A stretch of 64,000 nt of DNA from Citrobacter youngae (GCF_003818115.1 NZ_RPOI01000031.1:1-64000); one strand, 5' to 3'; shown: positions 35,705-45,466, numbered from the stretch's first letter. The notes: a model not told the origin generated them from the sequence alone. A program made the numbers and translations.

Positions 35705-37648
35705 TCAGGCCGCTGAAGGCTCCGGCAATTTGAAGGAGGAAACCAGTAACGCTAATTGTTCCGCCTCTTCTTTCAGTACCTGGGTTCGCGTGGCGGCATC
35801 ATCAATCAACGATGCGTTTTGCTGCACGGTGCTGTCCATTTCGGTGACGGCGAGCGTCACTTCGGAAACGCCCTTACGTTGCTCGTCACCCGCGACACGG
35901 ATTTCCCCCATCAGTTGGCTAACCTGACGCACGTTGTTGACCAGCTCTTCCAGGCGCTCACCTGCATTGTGGATTTGCTGGCTGCTGCTGCCAACATGCG
36001 AAACGGACTCATCAATCAACGCTTTGATTTCCTGGGCTGCAGTGGCACTGCGCTGTGCCAGGGTACGAACTTCAGAGGCAACAACCGCAAATCCTCTGCC
36101 TGCATCCCCTGCTCTGGCGGCTTCAACGGCGGCATTCAGCGCCAGGATATTGGTCTGGAATGCAATACTGTCGATGACCGCTACAATTTCCACCATTCTA
36201 CCGGACGAGGCACTGACGTTATCCATTGTCGAGATCACACCTTGCATCACGTCGCCACAGCGATTCGCCGTTTGCGCAGTGTTGTCGGAAAGTTCATCTG
36301 CCAGTTGCGTGTTGCTCGCATTTTGATGAACGGTCGCATTTAATTGTTCCATCGCGGCCGAGCTCTCTTCCAGCGCAGCCGCCTGCTGAGTTACCCGTGA
36401 AGAAAGCTCCATGTTACTGTCGGCCAGGCTGACGGCGTTATTGGCTACCACCACGCTACTGCTTCTGACGGTGATCAGAATGGCAGAAATTTTATCGACG
36501 AACAGGTTAAAGGCTTCCGCGATATCTGAAATCTCATCTTTACCTCGAACATCCAGACGTCGGGTAAGATCGCCTTCACCCTGTGCGATATCATCGAGTG
36601 CGCGACGTGTATCATCGAGACGAGAGATCAAGCGACGCACCACCAGCCATGATCCTACCAGCAACACGGTCATAATCGGGATCAGCACTTCCAGCACATC
36701 CTGCATCATGACTTTGGCGAGGCCAACGATGCGCGTTTCCGGTGTCACCAGCCCTACGACCCAGCCAGTATCAGCCATCGGGAACAACATTACGCGTGAC
36801 GGAGCATTCAGTACGTTATCGCTTTCCAGCGTGATGGTTTTCACGCCATCAGTCGCGCGCGGCGATTTCAGCCCGGCTTCTACCGGAGCCAGCCAGTGTG
36901 CGCTTTGCGCCAGATCGCTAAAGGTTTTGTATTTTGTCTGATCGGCCTGGGGGAAATAGAGGATCTGCCCCTGTTTATCAACCACAAATGCGTAGCCGCC
37001 GGTGCTGTTGCCTTGCTGCTGCATAAAGGTCGCTACGTTATCCAGACGAATATCGGTGGTGGCCACACCGGCAAACTTGCCGGCTAATTGATACGGAATA
37101 CTGCACGTCACCATGTTCACGCCGGAACTGGCATCCTGGTAAACATCAGACCACAGGCAACTATTCTGTGAGTGACCTTTGGCATGCTGATACCAACTTT
37201 CATTGTGATAACCGGCAGATCCTTCGGCATTATAATCATTCGAAAAATCAAGCTTGCCCTCAGCATTGCGCGCCCAGAAAAAGCTACGTTTATCTACTCC
37301 CGGGGTAAACGCGTTTGGCTCTGGCCAGATCCCGCCGCCGGTAATAATTGAGTGGCTGTCTTCGCCAATCAGGTGTGGAACCACGCTTTGATACAAAGAC
37401 TCATCATTAGGCAGTACTTCGGCCAGTCGTGACAGACTGACGGTTTCGCCCTCGATTCGGGATAGCACAGTACTCAGTTGACGGGTTAAACCTTGCCCTG
37501 TTTCTTCTATCAGAGCGGTATTGATTTCGACGACGCGTGGCTGACCACGCCAGAGCATAATTGCAACAATAACAAGGGTGGTCACCGCAAGCAGCAGGAT
37601 GCCGCCAATGGTTAACCGCGTTGAAATACGAGTAGGATACCAGGCCAT
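35705..37648 (-). CDS. Methyl-accepting chemotaxis protein with dCache sensor
   Basis: A 647-residue chemoreceptor: TM1 at about 12-33, a large periplasmic double-Cache domain (about 35-300, including WYQHAKGH and [12 protein letters not shown]), TM2 at about 318-338, HAMP at about 339-392 and the signalling domain with tip [20 protein letters not shown]. dCache_1 receptors often sense amino acids, but the ligand-binding residues cannot be settled by eye. The C terminus (KLPEPSAA) lacks the NWETF pentapeptide. The ATG has AAGGAG at 5 nt. It is transcribed alone. Confidence 0.9.
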   Translation of the reverse strand: MAWYPTRISTRLTIGGILLLAVTTLVIVAIMLWRGQPRVVEINTALIEETGQGLTRQLSTVLSRIEGETVSLSRLAEVLPNDESLYQSVVPHLIGEDSHSIITGGGIWPEPNAFTPGVDKRSFFWARNAEGKLDFSNDYNAEGSAGYHNESWYQHAKGHSQNSCLWSDVYQDASSGVNMVTCSIPYQLAGKFAGVATTDIRLDNVATFMQQQGNSTGGYAFVVDKQGQILYFPQADQTKYKTFSDLAQSAHWLAPVEAGLKSPRATDGVKTITLESDNVLNAPSRVMLFPMADTGWVVGLVTPETRIVGLAKVMMQDVLEVLIPIMTVLLVGSWLVVRRLISRLDDTRRALDDIAQGEGDLTRRLDVRGKDEISDIAEAFNLFVDKISAILITVRSSSVVVANNAVSLADSNMELSSRVTQQAAALEESSAAMEQLNATVHQNASNTQLADELSDNTAQTANRCGDVMQGVISTMDNVSASSGRMVEIVAVIDSIAFQTNILALNAAVEAARAGDAGRGFAVVASEVRTLAQRSATAAQEIKALIDESVSHVGSSSQQIHNAGERLEELVNNVRQVSQLMGEIRVAGDEQRKGVSEVTLAVTEMDSTVQQNASLIDDAATRTQVLKEEAEQLALLVSSFKLPEPSAA

Positions 37649-37762
37649 ACAAACTCCTTCTGCAAAAGGCTAACTTTTACCCAGTATCGGCACAGGAGTT
37701 TATATCTTTATAACGTTTTCTTAAGTCTTACGAAATAAATAAGTGACGTTGTCACATATAGC

Positions 37763-37788
37763 AAAACCCAGCACTCAGGCTGGGTTTT
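37763..37788 (-). terminator. Terminator of the hdeB-like gene
   Basis: Nine-base stem AAAACCCAG/CTGGGTTTT with an 8-nt loop. On the minus strand it ends in TTTT, just after the hdeB-like stop. Confidence 0.8.
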
Positions 37789-37803
37789 AATACATGGATA
37801 ATC

Positions 37804-38133
37804 TTATTTAGATAATTCTTTTTTGATTTCTTCTTTTATTTTACTTAATTCACTTTGCGGATGTTTTTTGCAAAGTTCAACGGTCAGAGGCACAGCTGTA
37901 GTGATGGTTTCGTTATAGTCAACGAAGTCGCCGCCTTTGAAGTCTTCATCTTCATTCAGCACCCAGAAAGCAACCGGAGCCATAGTTTGCGGGTTCAAAT
38001 CAATAAACTCCTGGCAGCTCATGCCTTTCGGAGTGACTTCAGTTTTAGCGTTATCAGTTGCTGCATTGACGCTTACACTGGTTAACAGCGCTGCGACCAG
38101 GATGCCTGCTGTAGAAAGGGAGAATTTATTCAT
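37804..38133 (-). CDS. hdeB: HdeB-like acid-resistance periplasmic chaperone
   Basis: HdeB is a small periplasmic chaperone that unfolds at low pH and prevents aggregation of other proteins. The 109-residue product has a signal peptide (about residues 1-24, ending VNAA). The mature domain has SCQEFIDLNPQTMAPVAFWVL and ELCKKHPQ, giving the two conserved cysteines of the HdeA/B fold. The ATG at 38133 has GGAG at 7 nt; the frame runs upstream but without export-signal sense. In E. coli hdeB lies with hdeA and hdeD in the acid fitness island; here it stands alone. Confidence 0.88.
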   Translation of the reverse strand: MNKFSLSTAGILVAALLTSVSVNAATDNAKTEVTPKGMSCQEFIDLNPQTMAPVAFWVLNEDEDFKGGDFVDYNETITTAVPLTVELCKKHPQSELSKIKEEIKKELSK

Positions 38134-38457
38134 TGTAGTACTCCATTTATAATCCAGATAATATCTACACTTGCGCTTTAAACCGTTAATGTAGTTCGCA
38201 AAAAATAATACTCCCACCGTCAGAAGAATAAATATTACGGCCATCGATATGGCTGAAATTTATATTTCACATTACTGATTCTGATGTCTGATAAGAAATG
38301 TTGCACACAATGTGATCGTTACGACGAAATCAGCAGATTCATCCCTCACTTACCCTACCTTTGCACCAAAACTGAACTACGCTGCACAAATGTTGATCAT
38401 TGGTTAATGAAAATTGATGTTTTTTAACAAAGAACCCCGACGCAGCGCTGTCGCCGA
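38134..38457. promoter_or_regulatory. Divergent promoter region with two NtrC-like sites
   Basis: Between the hdeB-like gene and the ddp operon no gene is seen. Two sequences resemble NtrC sites (TGCACCA-N3-TGGTGCA): TGCACCAAAACTGAACTA at 38362-38379, with a perfect left half, and TGCACAAATGTTGATCA at 38383-38399, weaker. They lie about 60-100 bp upstream of the sigma-54 promoter at 38458, typical enhancer placement. Confidence 0.55.
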
Positions 38458-38476
38458 CCTGGCACGCGTCCTGCAT
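38458..38476 (+). promoter_or_regulatory. Sigma-54 promoter of the ddp operon
   Basis: CCTGGCACGCGTCCTGCAT fits TGGCACG-N4-YTGCA with GG and GC exactly 10 nt apart. The E. coli ddp operon is likewise transcribed by sigma-54 under NtrC. The promoter drives the MurR/RpiR gene first, so regulator and transporter share nitrogen control. Confidence 0.85.
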
Positions 38477-38532
38477 TGTTAATCCGGTAACAGTGACGCG
38501 GTATCTGACAAACAACTAACAGCGAGATGGTA

Positions 38533-39399
38533 ATGACATCAAAACCTGAGTTATTTGCCCGCATAGAAAGGACCTTTAGCCAGCTAACGCCCAGTGAAAA
38601 GCGCGTTGCCGGTTGGTTGTTAGCGCACGCTGCACAGATCCCTTTTGAAACGGCAGACGGCATCGCGAAAGCAGCAGGAACCAGTGGCATTACCGTCGGG
38701 CGCTACCTGCGTAAACTCGGGTTTCGTAACCTGGAAGATGCGAAAGCCAGCCTGCGTGAAATACCGGCTATTCCCTATCAGCCCTGGGGAATGAACGAGC
38801 GCCTGGACTCCTGGCACCAGCAGCAAAATCTACCTGACCGCGCACAACAGTCGCTGTTGCTGGAGATTGACGCTATCACCCACGTCTACCAACTGGCGCA
38901 AAGCGAGACATTTTTACGTATTGCGCAGCAATTGGCGCAGGCAGAAGCCGTTTATATCCTTGGGATCCAGTCCACCCGCGGGATCGCTAACGCCTTTTTT
39001 AGCCATCTGGAATATCTGCGCCCGAAAGTGAGTTACTCCGAAGGGCTTTCCGGTAGCTGGGTTGAGTCGCTGAACTCGGGATTTAATCAACCTTATGTCG
39101 TGATCACCGATACGCGCGCTTACTCGGCGACATCCCGACAATATTGCCGCGTTGCCAGTGAGCGCGGCATTCCTCTCGCGTTAATCACGGATGTATGGTG
39201 CCCCTGGGCCAGAGACTATGCCATTGATTTACTTCAGGTGAAAACGGATACCGGGCACTTCTGGGATTCACTTGCTCCGGTAAGTTGCCTGTTCAACTTA
39301 TTACTCTCCGCGGTGGTGGCGCAACTGGGCGACTCCCTCGCAGGACGCCTGCAAACTAACCGCCAGTTACAACAACAATTTGGTCAATTCGAACAATAA
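38533..39399 (+). CDS. MurR/RpiR-family regulator heading the ddp operon
   Basis: A 288-residue RpiR-type regulator: an N-terminal helix-turn-helix (about 1-75, LTPSEKRVAGWLLAHA and ADGIAKAAGTSGITVGRYLRKLGF) and a C-terminal SIS domain (about 125-260, VYILGIQSTRGIANAF) that in relatives binds phosphosugars such as MurNAc-6-phosphate. I prefer the ATG at 38533 because GCGAG lies 6 nt before it; an ATG at 38527 would add two residues. It begins 14 nt before ddpX and sits behind the sigma-54 promoter. K-12 does not have a regulator at the head of this operon. Confidence 0.85.
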   Translation: MTSKPELFARIERTFSQLTPSEKRVAGWLLAHAAQIPFETADGIAKAAGTSGITVGRYLRKLGFRNLEDAKASLREIPAIPYQPWGMNERLDSWHQQQNLPDRAQQSLLLEIDAITHVYQLAQSETFLRIAQQLAQAEAVYILGIQSTRGIANAFFSHLEYLRPKVSYSEGLSGSWVESLNSGFNQPYVVITDTRAYSATSRQYCRVASERGIPLALITDVWCPWARDYAIDLLQVKTDTGHFWDSLAPVSCLFNLLLSAVVAQLGDSLAGRLQTNRQLQQQFGQFEQ

Positions 39400-39413
39400 A
39401 CAGGAAACGTGCT

Positions 39414-40001
39414 ATGTCAGATACCCCAGAACTGGTCGATTTGTCGGTGATTTTCCCGTCACTGCATATCGACCTGAAATACGCTACAGCCGATAACATT
39501 ACCGGTGCGCCCATCTACCAGGAAGCGCGCTGCCTGCTGCATTCCGAGGCCGTCACTGCACTGGCTAAAAGCATCAGCATCGCGCAGTTGGCGGGTTTGT
39601 CATTGGTGGTGTATGACGCCTACCGCCCACAACAGGCGCAGGCGATACTGTGGAATGCCTGTCCGGATCCGCAGTATGTGGTGGATGTTGCGATCGGTTC
39701 GAATCACAGCCGGGGTACGGCCATTGACGTCACGCTGATGGATGCTCGCGGTAATGTGCTCGATATGGGGGCTGGTTTTGATGAAATGCATGACCGTTCC
39801 CATGCCTGGCACCCTTCAGTTCCTCCGGCTGCGCAGCGTAATCGACTGCTGCTCAATGCCATCATGTTCGGCGGCGGTTTTGTCGGCATCAACAGCGAGT
39901 GGTGGCATTTCGAACTGCCAAATGCCGCGCGTTACCCGCTGCTTGACGATCAAATAACTTGTTACACTGTCACGTCTATAACAACACAACATCCCCTTTA
40001 A
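39414..40001 (+). CDS. ddpX: D-alanyl-D-alanine dipeptidase DdpX
   Basis: DdpX is a VanX-type zinc dipeptidase that splits D-Ala-D-Ala released from peptidoglycan, supplying carbon and nitrogen. The 195-residue protein has the SxHxxGxAxD motif (SNHSRGTAIDVTL) giving His98 and Asp105, plus Glu162 and His165 in EWWHFEL and the transition-state Arg71 in YDAYRPQQ. All active-site residues are present. The ATG has AGGAAACGTG upstream. It is cytoplasmic in E. coli and acts after import by DdpABCDF, encoded next. Confidence 0.94.
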   Translation: MSDTPELVDLSVIFPSLHIDLKYATADNITGAPIYQEARCLLHSEAVTALAKSISIAQLAGLSLVVYDAYRPQQAQAILWNACPDPQYVVDVAIGSNHSRGTAIDVTLMDARGNVLDMGAGFDEMHDRSHAWHPSVPPAAQRNRLLLNAIMFGGGFVGINSEWWHFELPNAARYPLLDDQITCYTVTSITTQHPL

Positions 40002-40016
40002 TTCTGGAGCCTGGTT

Positions 40017-41579
40017 ATGAAGACTACACCTGCGTTAACCTCGTTTTTTCGCCCCGCTCTGTTAGCCGTTGCGCTGGCGGTCGCTTTGCCTGCCGCACAG
40101 GCCGCCGTCCCTAAAGATATGCTGGTTATCGGTAAAGCCGCCGATCCACAAACGCTCGACCCCGCTGTAACAATCGATAACAACGACTGGACGGTGACCT
40201 ATCCCTCATATCAGCGTTTGGTTCAGTACAAAACAGAGGGCGGCAAAGGTTCCACGGAAGTTGAAGGTGATTTGGCCAGCGGCTGGAAAGCGTCTGATGA
40301 CCAAAAAGAATGGATCTTTACCCTGAAAAGCGATGCAAAATTCGCCGACGGCACGCCAGTGACCGCTGATGCAGTAAAACAATCTTTTGAGCGCTTGCTC
40401 AAGATCGGTCAAGGGCCGGCTGAGGCATTTCCGAAAGATCTGAAAGTTGATGCCATCGACAGCAACACGGTGAAATTTACCCTTAGCCAACCATTCGCGC
40501 CGTTCTTATATACGCTGGCAAATGACGGTGCCTCAATTATCAACCCGGCGATTTTAAAAGAGCATGCCGCTGATGATGCCCGTGGATTTCTGGCACAAAA
40601 TACGGCCGGGTCTGGTCCCTTCATGTTGAAGATCTGGCAAAAAGGACAACAACTGGTACTGGTACCCAACCCACATTATTCCGGCCCTAAACCCACGTTT
40701 AAACGCGTATCGGTCAAGATCATCGGAGAAAGCGCTTCCCGTCGTTTGCAACTGTCCCGAGGCGATATCGACATTGCCGATGCGCTTCCTGTTGACCAGC
40801 TTGCTGCTCTCAAACAGGAAGGCAAAGTGAACGTGGCGGATTATCCCTCGTTGCGCGTCACCTATCTGTATCTGAATAACAGTAAAGCGCCGCTCAATCA
40901 GGTGGATTTGCGCCGCGCCATCTCGTGGGCCACCGATTATAAAGGCATGGTAAATGGGATCCTCAGCGGTAACGGCAAGCAGATGCGTGGCCCTATTCCT
41001 GAGGGGATGTGGGGTTTTGATGACAAGGCCATGCAGTACAGCTTTGATGAAGCGAAAGCAAAAGAAGCAATAGGTAACGTTGCCAACAAACCCGAAACCC
41101 TGGGCTTCCTGTATTCCGATAACGATCCTAACTGGGAGCCAATTGCGCTCTCCACTCAGGCCAGCCTCGGCAAGTTAGGTATTAAGGTGAAACTGGAAAA
41201 ACTGGCGAATGCCACCATGCGCGATCGCGTCGGTAAAGGTGACTATGACATTGCCATCGGTAACTGGAGCCCGGACTTTGCTGACCCGTACATGTTCATG
41301 AACTACTGGTTCGAGTCGGATAAGAAAGGCTTGCCGGGTAACCGTTCATTCTATGAAAACAGTGAGGTCGATAAGTTGCTGCGCAGCGCGCTGGCCACCA
41401 CCGACCAGGTCGCCAGAACCAATGATTACCAGCAGGCGCAAACCATCGTCATTGATGAAGCGGCTTACGTCTATTTATTCCAGAAAAACTACCAGCTGGC
41501 GATGAATAAAGACGTCAAAGGTTTTGTCTTCAACCCCATGCTGGAACAGGTCTTCAATATCTCCACCATGAGTAAATAA
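40017..41579 (+). CDS. ddpA: D-Ala-D-Ala ABC transporter, periplasmic binding protein
   Basis: DdpA is the solute-binding component of the dipeptide ABC importer DdpABCDF. The 520-residue protein has a signal peptide cleaved near PAAQAAVPKD, followed by the SBP family 5 opening LVIGKAADPQTLDPAV. GGAG lies in front of the ATG at 40017. A strong hairpin follows the stop and separates it from ddpB, which probably lets the binding protein be made in excess. Confidence 0.94.
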   Translation: MKTTPALTSFFRPALLAVALAVALPAAQAAVPKDMLVIGKAADPQTLDPAVTIDNNDWTVTYPSYQRLVQYKTEGGKGSTEVEGDLASGWKASDDQKEWIFTLKSDAKFADGTPVTADAVKQSFERLLKIGQGPAEAFPKDLKVDAIDSNTVKFTLSQPFAPFLYTLANDGASIINPAILKEHAADDARGFLAQNTAGSGPFMLKIWQKGQQLVLVPNPHYSGPKPTFKRVSVKIIGESASRRLQLSRGDIDIADALPVDQLAALKQEGKVNVADYPSLRVTYLYLNNSKAPLNQVDLRRAISWATDYKGMVNGILSGNGKQMRGPIPEGMWGFDDKAMQYSFDEAKAKEAIGNVANKPETLGFLYSDNDPNWEPIALSTQASLGKLGIKVKLEKLANATMRDRVGKGDYDIAIGNWSPDFADPYMFMNYWFESDKKGLPGNRSFYENSEVDKLLRSALATTDQVARTNDYQQAQTIVIDEAAYVYLFQKNYQLAMNKDVKGFVFNPMLEQVFNISTMSK

Positions 41580-41589
41580 ACCACATTAA

Positions 41590-41612
41590 TGCGGAGCCGA
41601 TTTGGCTCCGCA
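41590..41612 (+). other. Intra-operon hairpin between ddpA and ddpB
   Basis: Nine-base perfect stem TGCGGAGCC/GGCTCCGCA with loop GATTT, without a T run. It sits between the binding-protein gene and the permeases, a usual place for an mRNA-stabilising 3' stem or partial terminator. Confidence 0.65.
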
Positions 41613-41623
41613 AGGGGAAGCCA

Positions 41624-42646
41624 ATGACCTTCTGGAGTATTTTACGCCAGCGATGCTGGGGACTTATCCTGGTGGTTGCCGGTGTCTGTGTAATCACTTT
41701 TATTATTTCACACCTGATCCCGGGCGACCCTGCACGGCTGCTGGCCGGCGATCGCGCCAGTGATGAAATTGTCGAAAATATTCGCCAACAGCTGGGACTG
41801 AATCAGCCGCTGTATATTCAGTTTTTCCGTTACGTCAGCGATATTTTTCAGGGTGATTTAGGCACATCCATTCGCACCGGCCGTCCGGTGCTGGATGAAC
41901 TGCGCGTATTCTTCCCTGCCACTCTTGAATTGGCCTTCTGCTCTCTGCTGCTGGCGCTGATCATCGGTATCCCGCTGGGTATTTTGTCTGCTGTCTGGCG
42001 CAACCGTTGGCTCGACCACCTCGTCCGCCTGATGGCGATCACCGGTATTTCGACCCCGGCATTCTGGTTGGGCCTCGGCGTTATCGTGCTGTTTTATGGC
42101 CATTTGCAGATTTTACCCGGCGGCGGACGGCTTGATGACTGGCTCGATCCCCCCACGCACGTCACCGGTTTCTATCTGGTTGATGCGCTACTGGAAGGCA
42201 ACGCCGAGGTCTTTTTCAATGCGCTGCAGCACCTGATCCTGCCGTCGCTGACGCTGGCCTTTGTGCACTTAGGGATCGTTGCCCGACAGATTCGCTCCGC
42301 CATGCTGGAACAACTGGGCGAAGATTATATCCGCACCGCGCGTGCCAGTGGTTTACCGGGTTGGTACATCATTTTGTGTTATGCACTGCCGAATGCGTTG
42401 ATTCCGTCAATAACCGTGCTGGGTCTGGCCCTGGGCGATCTGCTCTATGGCGCGGTACTGACCGAAACGGTCTTTGCCTGGCCGGGCATGGGCGCCTGGG
42501 TTGTGACCTCTATTCAGGCGCTTGATTTCCCGGCCGTGATGGGATTTGCCGTGGTGGTCTCCTTCGCCTATGTGCTGGTTAACCTGGTGGTGGATTTGCT
42601 CTATCTGTGGGTAGATCCTCGAATTGGACGTGGAGGCGCACAATGA
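41624..42646 (+). CDS. ddpB: D-Ala-D-Ala ABC transporter permease DdpB
   Basis: DdpB is a DppB-type permease with six predicted helices. The 340-residue protein begins MTFWSILRQRCWGLILVVAG and contains the OppB/DppB segment LIPGDPARLLAGD and the ATPase-contact (EAA) loop EDYIRTARASGLPGW. The ribosome site is GGGGAAG. Its stop overlaps the ddpC start (ATGA). Confidence 0.94.
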   Translation: MTFWSILRQRCWGLILVVAGVCVITFIISHLIPGDPARLLAGDRASDEIVENIRQQLGLNQPLYIQFFRYVSDIFQGDLGTSIRTGRPVLDELRVFFPATLELAFCSLLLALIIGIPLGILSAVWRNRWLDHLVRLMAITGISTPAFWLGLGVIVLFYGHLQILPGGGRLDDWLDPPTHVTGFYLVDALLEGNAEVFFNALQHLILPSLTLAFVHLGIVARQIRSAMLEQLGEDYIRTARASGLPGWYIILCYALPNALIPSITVLGLALGDLLYGAVLTETVFAWPGMGAWVVTSIQALDFPAVMGFAVVVSFAYVLVNLVVDLLYLWVDPRIGRGGAQ

Positions 42647-43539
42647 TGCTCACACAAGAAACGCCAGCGGCCCCGCAGACCGCCCGCCGTCGCACGGACT
42701 GGGCCAAATTGTTCTGGATGATGAAAAGCAGTCCGCTGACGGTGATTGGCGGCGTTATTATTGTACTGATGCTACTGTTAATGGTGCTCTCTCCGTGGAT
42801 CACCCCTTACGATCCTAACGCCATCGATCTGACCGCTCGCCTGTTGCCACCGTCGGCCAGCCACTGGTTTGGCACCGATGAAGTGGGTCGTGATCTGTTC
42901 AGCCGCGTCCTGGTCGGAAGTCAGCAGTCAATTGTCGCCGGTCTGGTGGTGGTGGGTATCGCTGGCGGGCTGGGCTCGCTGTTGGGATGCCTGTCTGGCG
43001 TGATGGGCGGACGTGCCGATGCGATCATCATGCGTATGATGGATGTTATGCTGTCCATTCCTTCGCTGGTACTGACAATGGCACTGGCCGCTGCATTAGG
43101 GCCAAGCCTGTTCAACGCCATGCTGGCGATTGCGATTGTGCGTATTCCTTTCTATGTACGCCTCGCCCGCGGTCAAACGTTGGTCGTTCGTCAGTTTACT
43201 TATGTACAGGCCGCGCGAACCTATGGCGCATCACGCTGGCATCTGATCAGCTGGCATATTTTACGCAATTCACTTCCCCCGCTGATTGTGCAGGCATCAC
43301 TGGATATTGGCAGTGCGATCCTGATGGCCGCCACGCTCGGATTTATTGGCCTCGGCGCCCAACAACCCAGCGCTGAATGGGGCGCAATGGTGGCGATTGG
43401 TAGAAACTACGTGCTTGACCAGTGGTGGTATTGCGCATTTCCTGGTGCCGCCATTCTGATTACCGCCGTGGGCTTTAATCTCTTTGGTGATGGTATTCGC
43501 GATCTGCTGGATCCGAAAGCCGGAGGAAAACACTCATGA
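42643..43539 (+). CDS. ddpC: D-Ala-D-Ala ABC transporter permease DdpC
   Basis: DdpC is the DppC-type partner permease. The 298-residue protein has the family segment WFGTDEVGRDLFSRVLVGSQ and the EAA loop YVQAARTYGASRWHL. The length equals E. coli DdpC. It is coupled to ddpB and ddpD by 4-nt start/stop overlaps. I chose the ATG at 42643; an upstream in-frame GTG-type start lies inside ddpB. Confidence 0.94.
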   Translation: MMLTQETPAAPQTARRRTDWAKLFWMMKSSPLTVIGGVIIVLMLLLMVLSPWITPYDPNAIDLTARLLPPSASHWFGTDEVGRDLFSRVLVGSQQSIVAGLVVVGIAGGLGSLLGCLSGVMGGRADAIIMRMMDVMLSIPSLVLTMALAAALGPSLFNAMLAIAIVRIPFYVRLARGQTLVVRQFTYVQAARTYGASRWHLISWHILRNSLPPLIVQASLDIGSAILMAATLGFIGLGAQQPSAEWGAMVAIGRNYVLDQWWYCAFPGAAILITAVGFNLFGDGIRDLLDPKAGGKHS

Positions 43540-44522
43540 CACAACCTGTCCTGGAGATCGAGAATTTACATCTGAGCTTCCCCGGTTATAAAGCGGATGT
43601 GCATGCGCTGAATCATGTGTCGCTGCATATCAACCGGGGTGAAATTGTCGGCGTGGTTGGTGAGTCTGGCTCAGGGAAATCCGTCACGGCCATGCTCGCC
43701 ATGCGTCTGTTACCCGAAGGAAGCTATCGTATCCATCAGGGGCGCGTTACGCTGTTGGGTGAAGATGTTTTAACTGCCAGCGAAAAACAAATGCGCCAGT
43801 GGCGCGGCCAGCGCGTGGCGATGATTTTCCAGGAGCCGATGACGGCGTTGAATCCAACACGACGAATCGGCCAGCAAATGGTGGAGGTCATCCGTCACCA
43901 TCAGGCATTGAGCCGCACGGATGCCCGGCAGAAAGCCATTGCGTTACTGGAAGAAATGCAAATCCCGGATGCCCCGGAAGTAATGTCCCGCTTCCCGTTT
44001 GAGCTTTCTGGGGGGATGCGTCAGCGCGTGATGATTGCGCTCGCGTTTTCCTGTGAGCCAGACCTGATCATTGCCGATGAACCCACCACCGCGCTGGATG
44101 TCACGGTACAGCTTCAGGTGCTGCGCTTACTGAAGCGTAAAGCGCGGGCCAGCGGTACCGCCGTGTTGTTTATCAGCCATGATATGGCCGTCGTCTCGCA
44201 ATTGTGTGACCGGTTATACGTTATGTATGCCGGGAGCGTGATTGAAAGCGGCCCGACGCAAACCGTTATTCAGCACCCCACACATCCCTACTCTATTGGC
44301 CTCCTGAAGTGTGCGCCTGAGCACGGTGAACCGCGTGCTTTGCTCCCCGCGATTCCGGGTACCGTACCGAATTTAACCTGTTTACCCGTCGGATGTGCGT
44401 TCCGCGATCGCTGCTTTGCCGCGGGGCCTCGCTGTGAAGAAACACCTGATTTATGCAGCCAGGGCGGTGCGGATCAACAATCCGCCTGCTGGTACCCACA
44501 ACTGGAGACGACACATGTCTGA
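43536..44522 (+). CDS. ddpD: D-Ala-D-Ala ABC transporter ATPase DdpD
   Basis: DdpD is one of two OppD-type ATPases of the importer. The 328-residue protein shows Walker A GESGSGKSVT, signature LSGGMRQRVMIAL, Walker B LIIADEPTTALD and the C-terminal oligopeptide-transporter zinc-cluster-like cysteines in LPVGCAFRDRCFAAGPRCEETPD (split here by family spacing). It overlaps ddpC by 4 nt and ddpF by 8 nt. Confidence 0.94.
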   Translation: MTQPVLEIENLHLSFPGYKADVHALNHVSLHINRGEIVGVVGESGSGKSVTAMLAMRLLPEGSYRIHQGRVTLLGEDVLTASEKQMRQWRGQRVAMIFQEPMTALNPTRRIGQQMVEVIRHHQALSRTDARQKAIALLEEMQIPDAPEVMSRFPFELSGGMRQRVMIALAFSCEPDLIIADEPTTALDVTVQLQVLRLLKRKARASGTAVLFISHDMAVVSQLCDRLYVMYAGSVIESGPTQTVIQHPTHPYSIGLLKCAPEHGEPRALLPAIPGTVPNLTCLPVGCAFRDRCFAAGPRCEETPDLCSQGGADQQSACWYPQLETTHV

Positions 44523-45456
44523 TATTTTACTGGACCTGCAGGATGTTCATATTAACTTCCCCGCGCGAAAAAACTGGCTCGGCAAAGTAACAGAGCGGGT
44601 GCATGCACTCAACGGTCTGGATTTACAAATCCGCCAGGGGGAAACGCTGGGGATTGTTGGCGAATCCGGCTGCGGTAAAAGTACGCTGGCACAACTGCTG
44701 ATGGGGATGCTCAAACCGAGCCAGGGGCACTATTCTTGCGGCGGTGGCAAGCAACACAACGGTATGCAAATGGTCTTTCAGGACCCGCTTTCATCCCTGG
44801 ACCCGCGCTTGCCGGTATGGCGAATAATCACTGAACCGGTATGGATCCAAAAGCGTAGCCCTGAACGCGAACGCCGCGCCCTGGCTGAGGATTTGGCTCG
44901 ACAGGTAGGGATTCGTCCGGAATACCTCGATCGCCTGCCGCATGCCTTTTCTGGCGGACAGCGCCAGCGTATTGCCATCGCCCGCGCGCTGTCATCGGAG
45001 CCGGATGTGATCGTCCTTGATGAGCCGACGTCGGCACTGGATATTTCGGTACAGGCGCAAATCCTCAATCTGCTGGTTGCATTGCAGGCACGCCGGAATC
45101 TGACTTTTGTGCTGATATCGCATAACGTATCGGTCGTACGGCATATGAGCGACCGCGTGGCGGTGATGTACCTTGGGCAAATTGTTGAGCTGGGCGATGC
45201 GCAACAGGTTCTCTCGCATCCGGCGCATCCTTACACCCGTCTGTTGCTGGATTCGGTGCCTAAAACGGGTACGCCGCTGGCTGAAGACCTGGTCCTGCGT
45301 AAAACCGAACTCCCCGGCAACAGGACGCTACCGCAAGGCTGTTTTTTCCGCGACAGATGCCCGCTGGCAACCCACGGATGTGAAAAAAAACAGACATTAC
45401 TGAAAAATGAAGCCGGACGCGAAGTTCGTTGTTGGCGGGCCATTGACATCTGCTGA
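44515..45456 (+). CDS. ddpF: D-Ala-D-Ala ABC transporter ATPase DdpF
   Basis: DdpF is the second, OppF-type ATPase. The 313-residue protein starts MSDILLDLQDVHINF and has Walker A GESGCGKST, Walker B VIVLDEPTSALD and C-terminal cysteines like DdpD. It is slightly longer than E. coli DdpF (308). It is the last gene of the operon; a hairpin ending in T lies within the 3' end of the convergent LysR gene. Confidence 0.93.
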   Translation: MSDILLDLQDVHINFPARKNWLGKVTERVHALNGLDLQIRQGETLGIVGESGCGKSTLAQLLMGMLKPSQGHYSCGGGKQHNGMQMVFQDPLSSLDPRLPVWRIITEPVWIQKRSPERERRALAEDLARQVGIRPEYLDRLPHAFSGGQRQRIAIARALSSEPDVIVLDEPTSALDISVQAQILNLLVALQARRNLTFVLISHNVSVVRHMSDRVAVMYLGQIVELGDAQQVLSHPAHPYTRLLLDSVPKTGTPLAEDLVLRKTELPGNRTLPQGCFFRDRCPLATHGCEKKQTLLKNEAGREVRCWRAIDIC

Positions 45457-45466
45457 CTACGCATTT

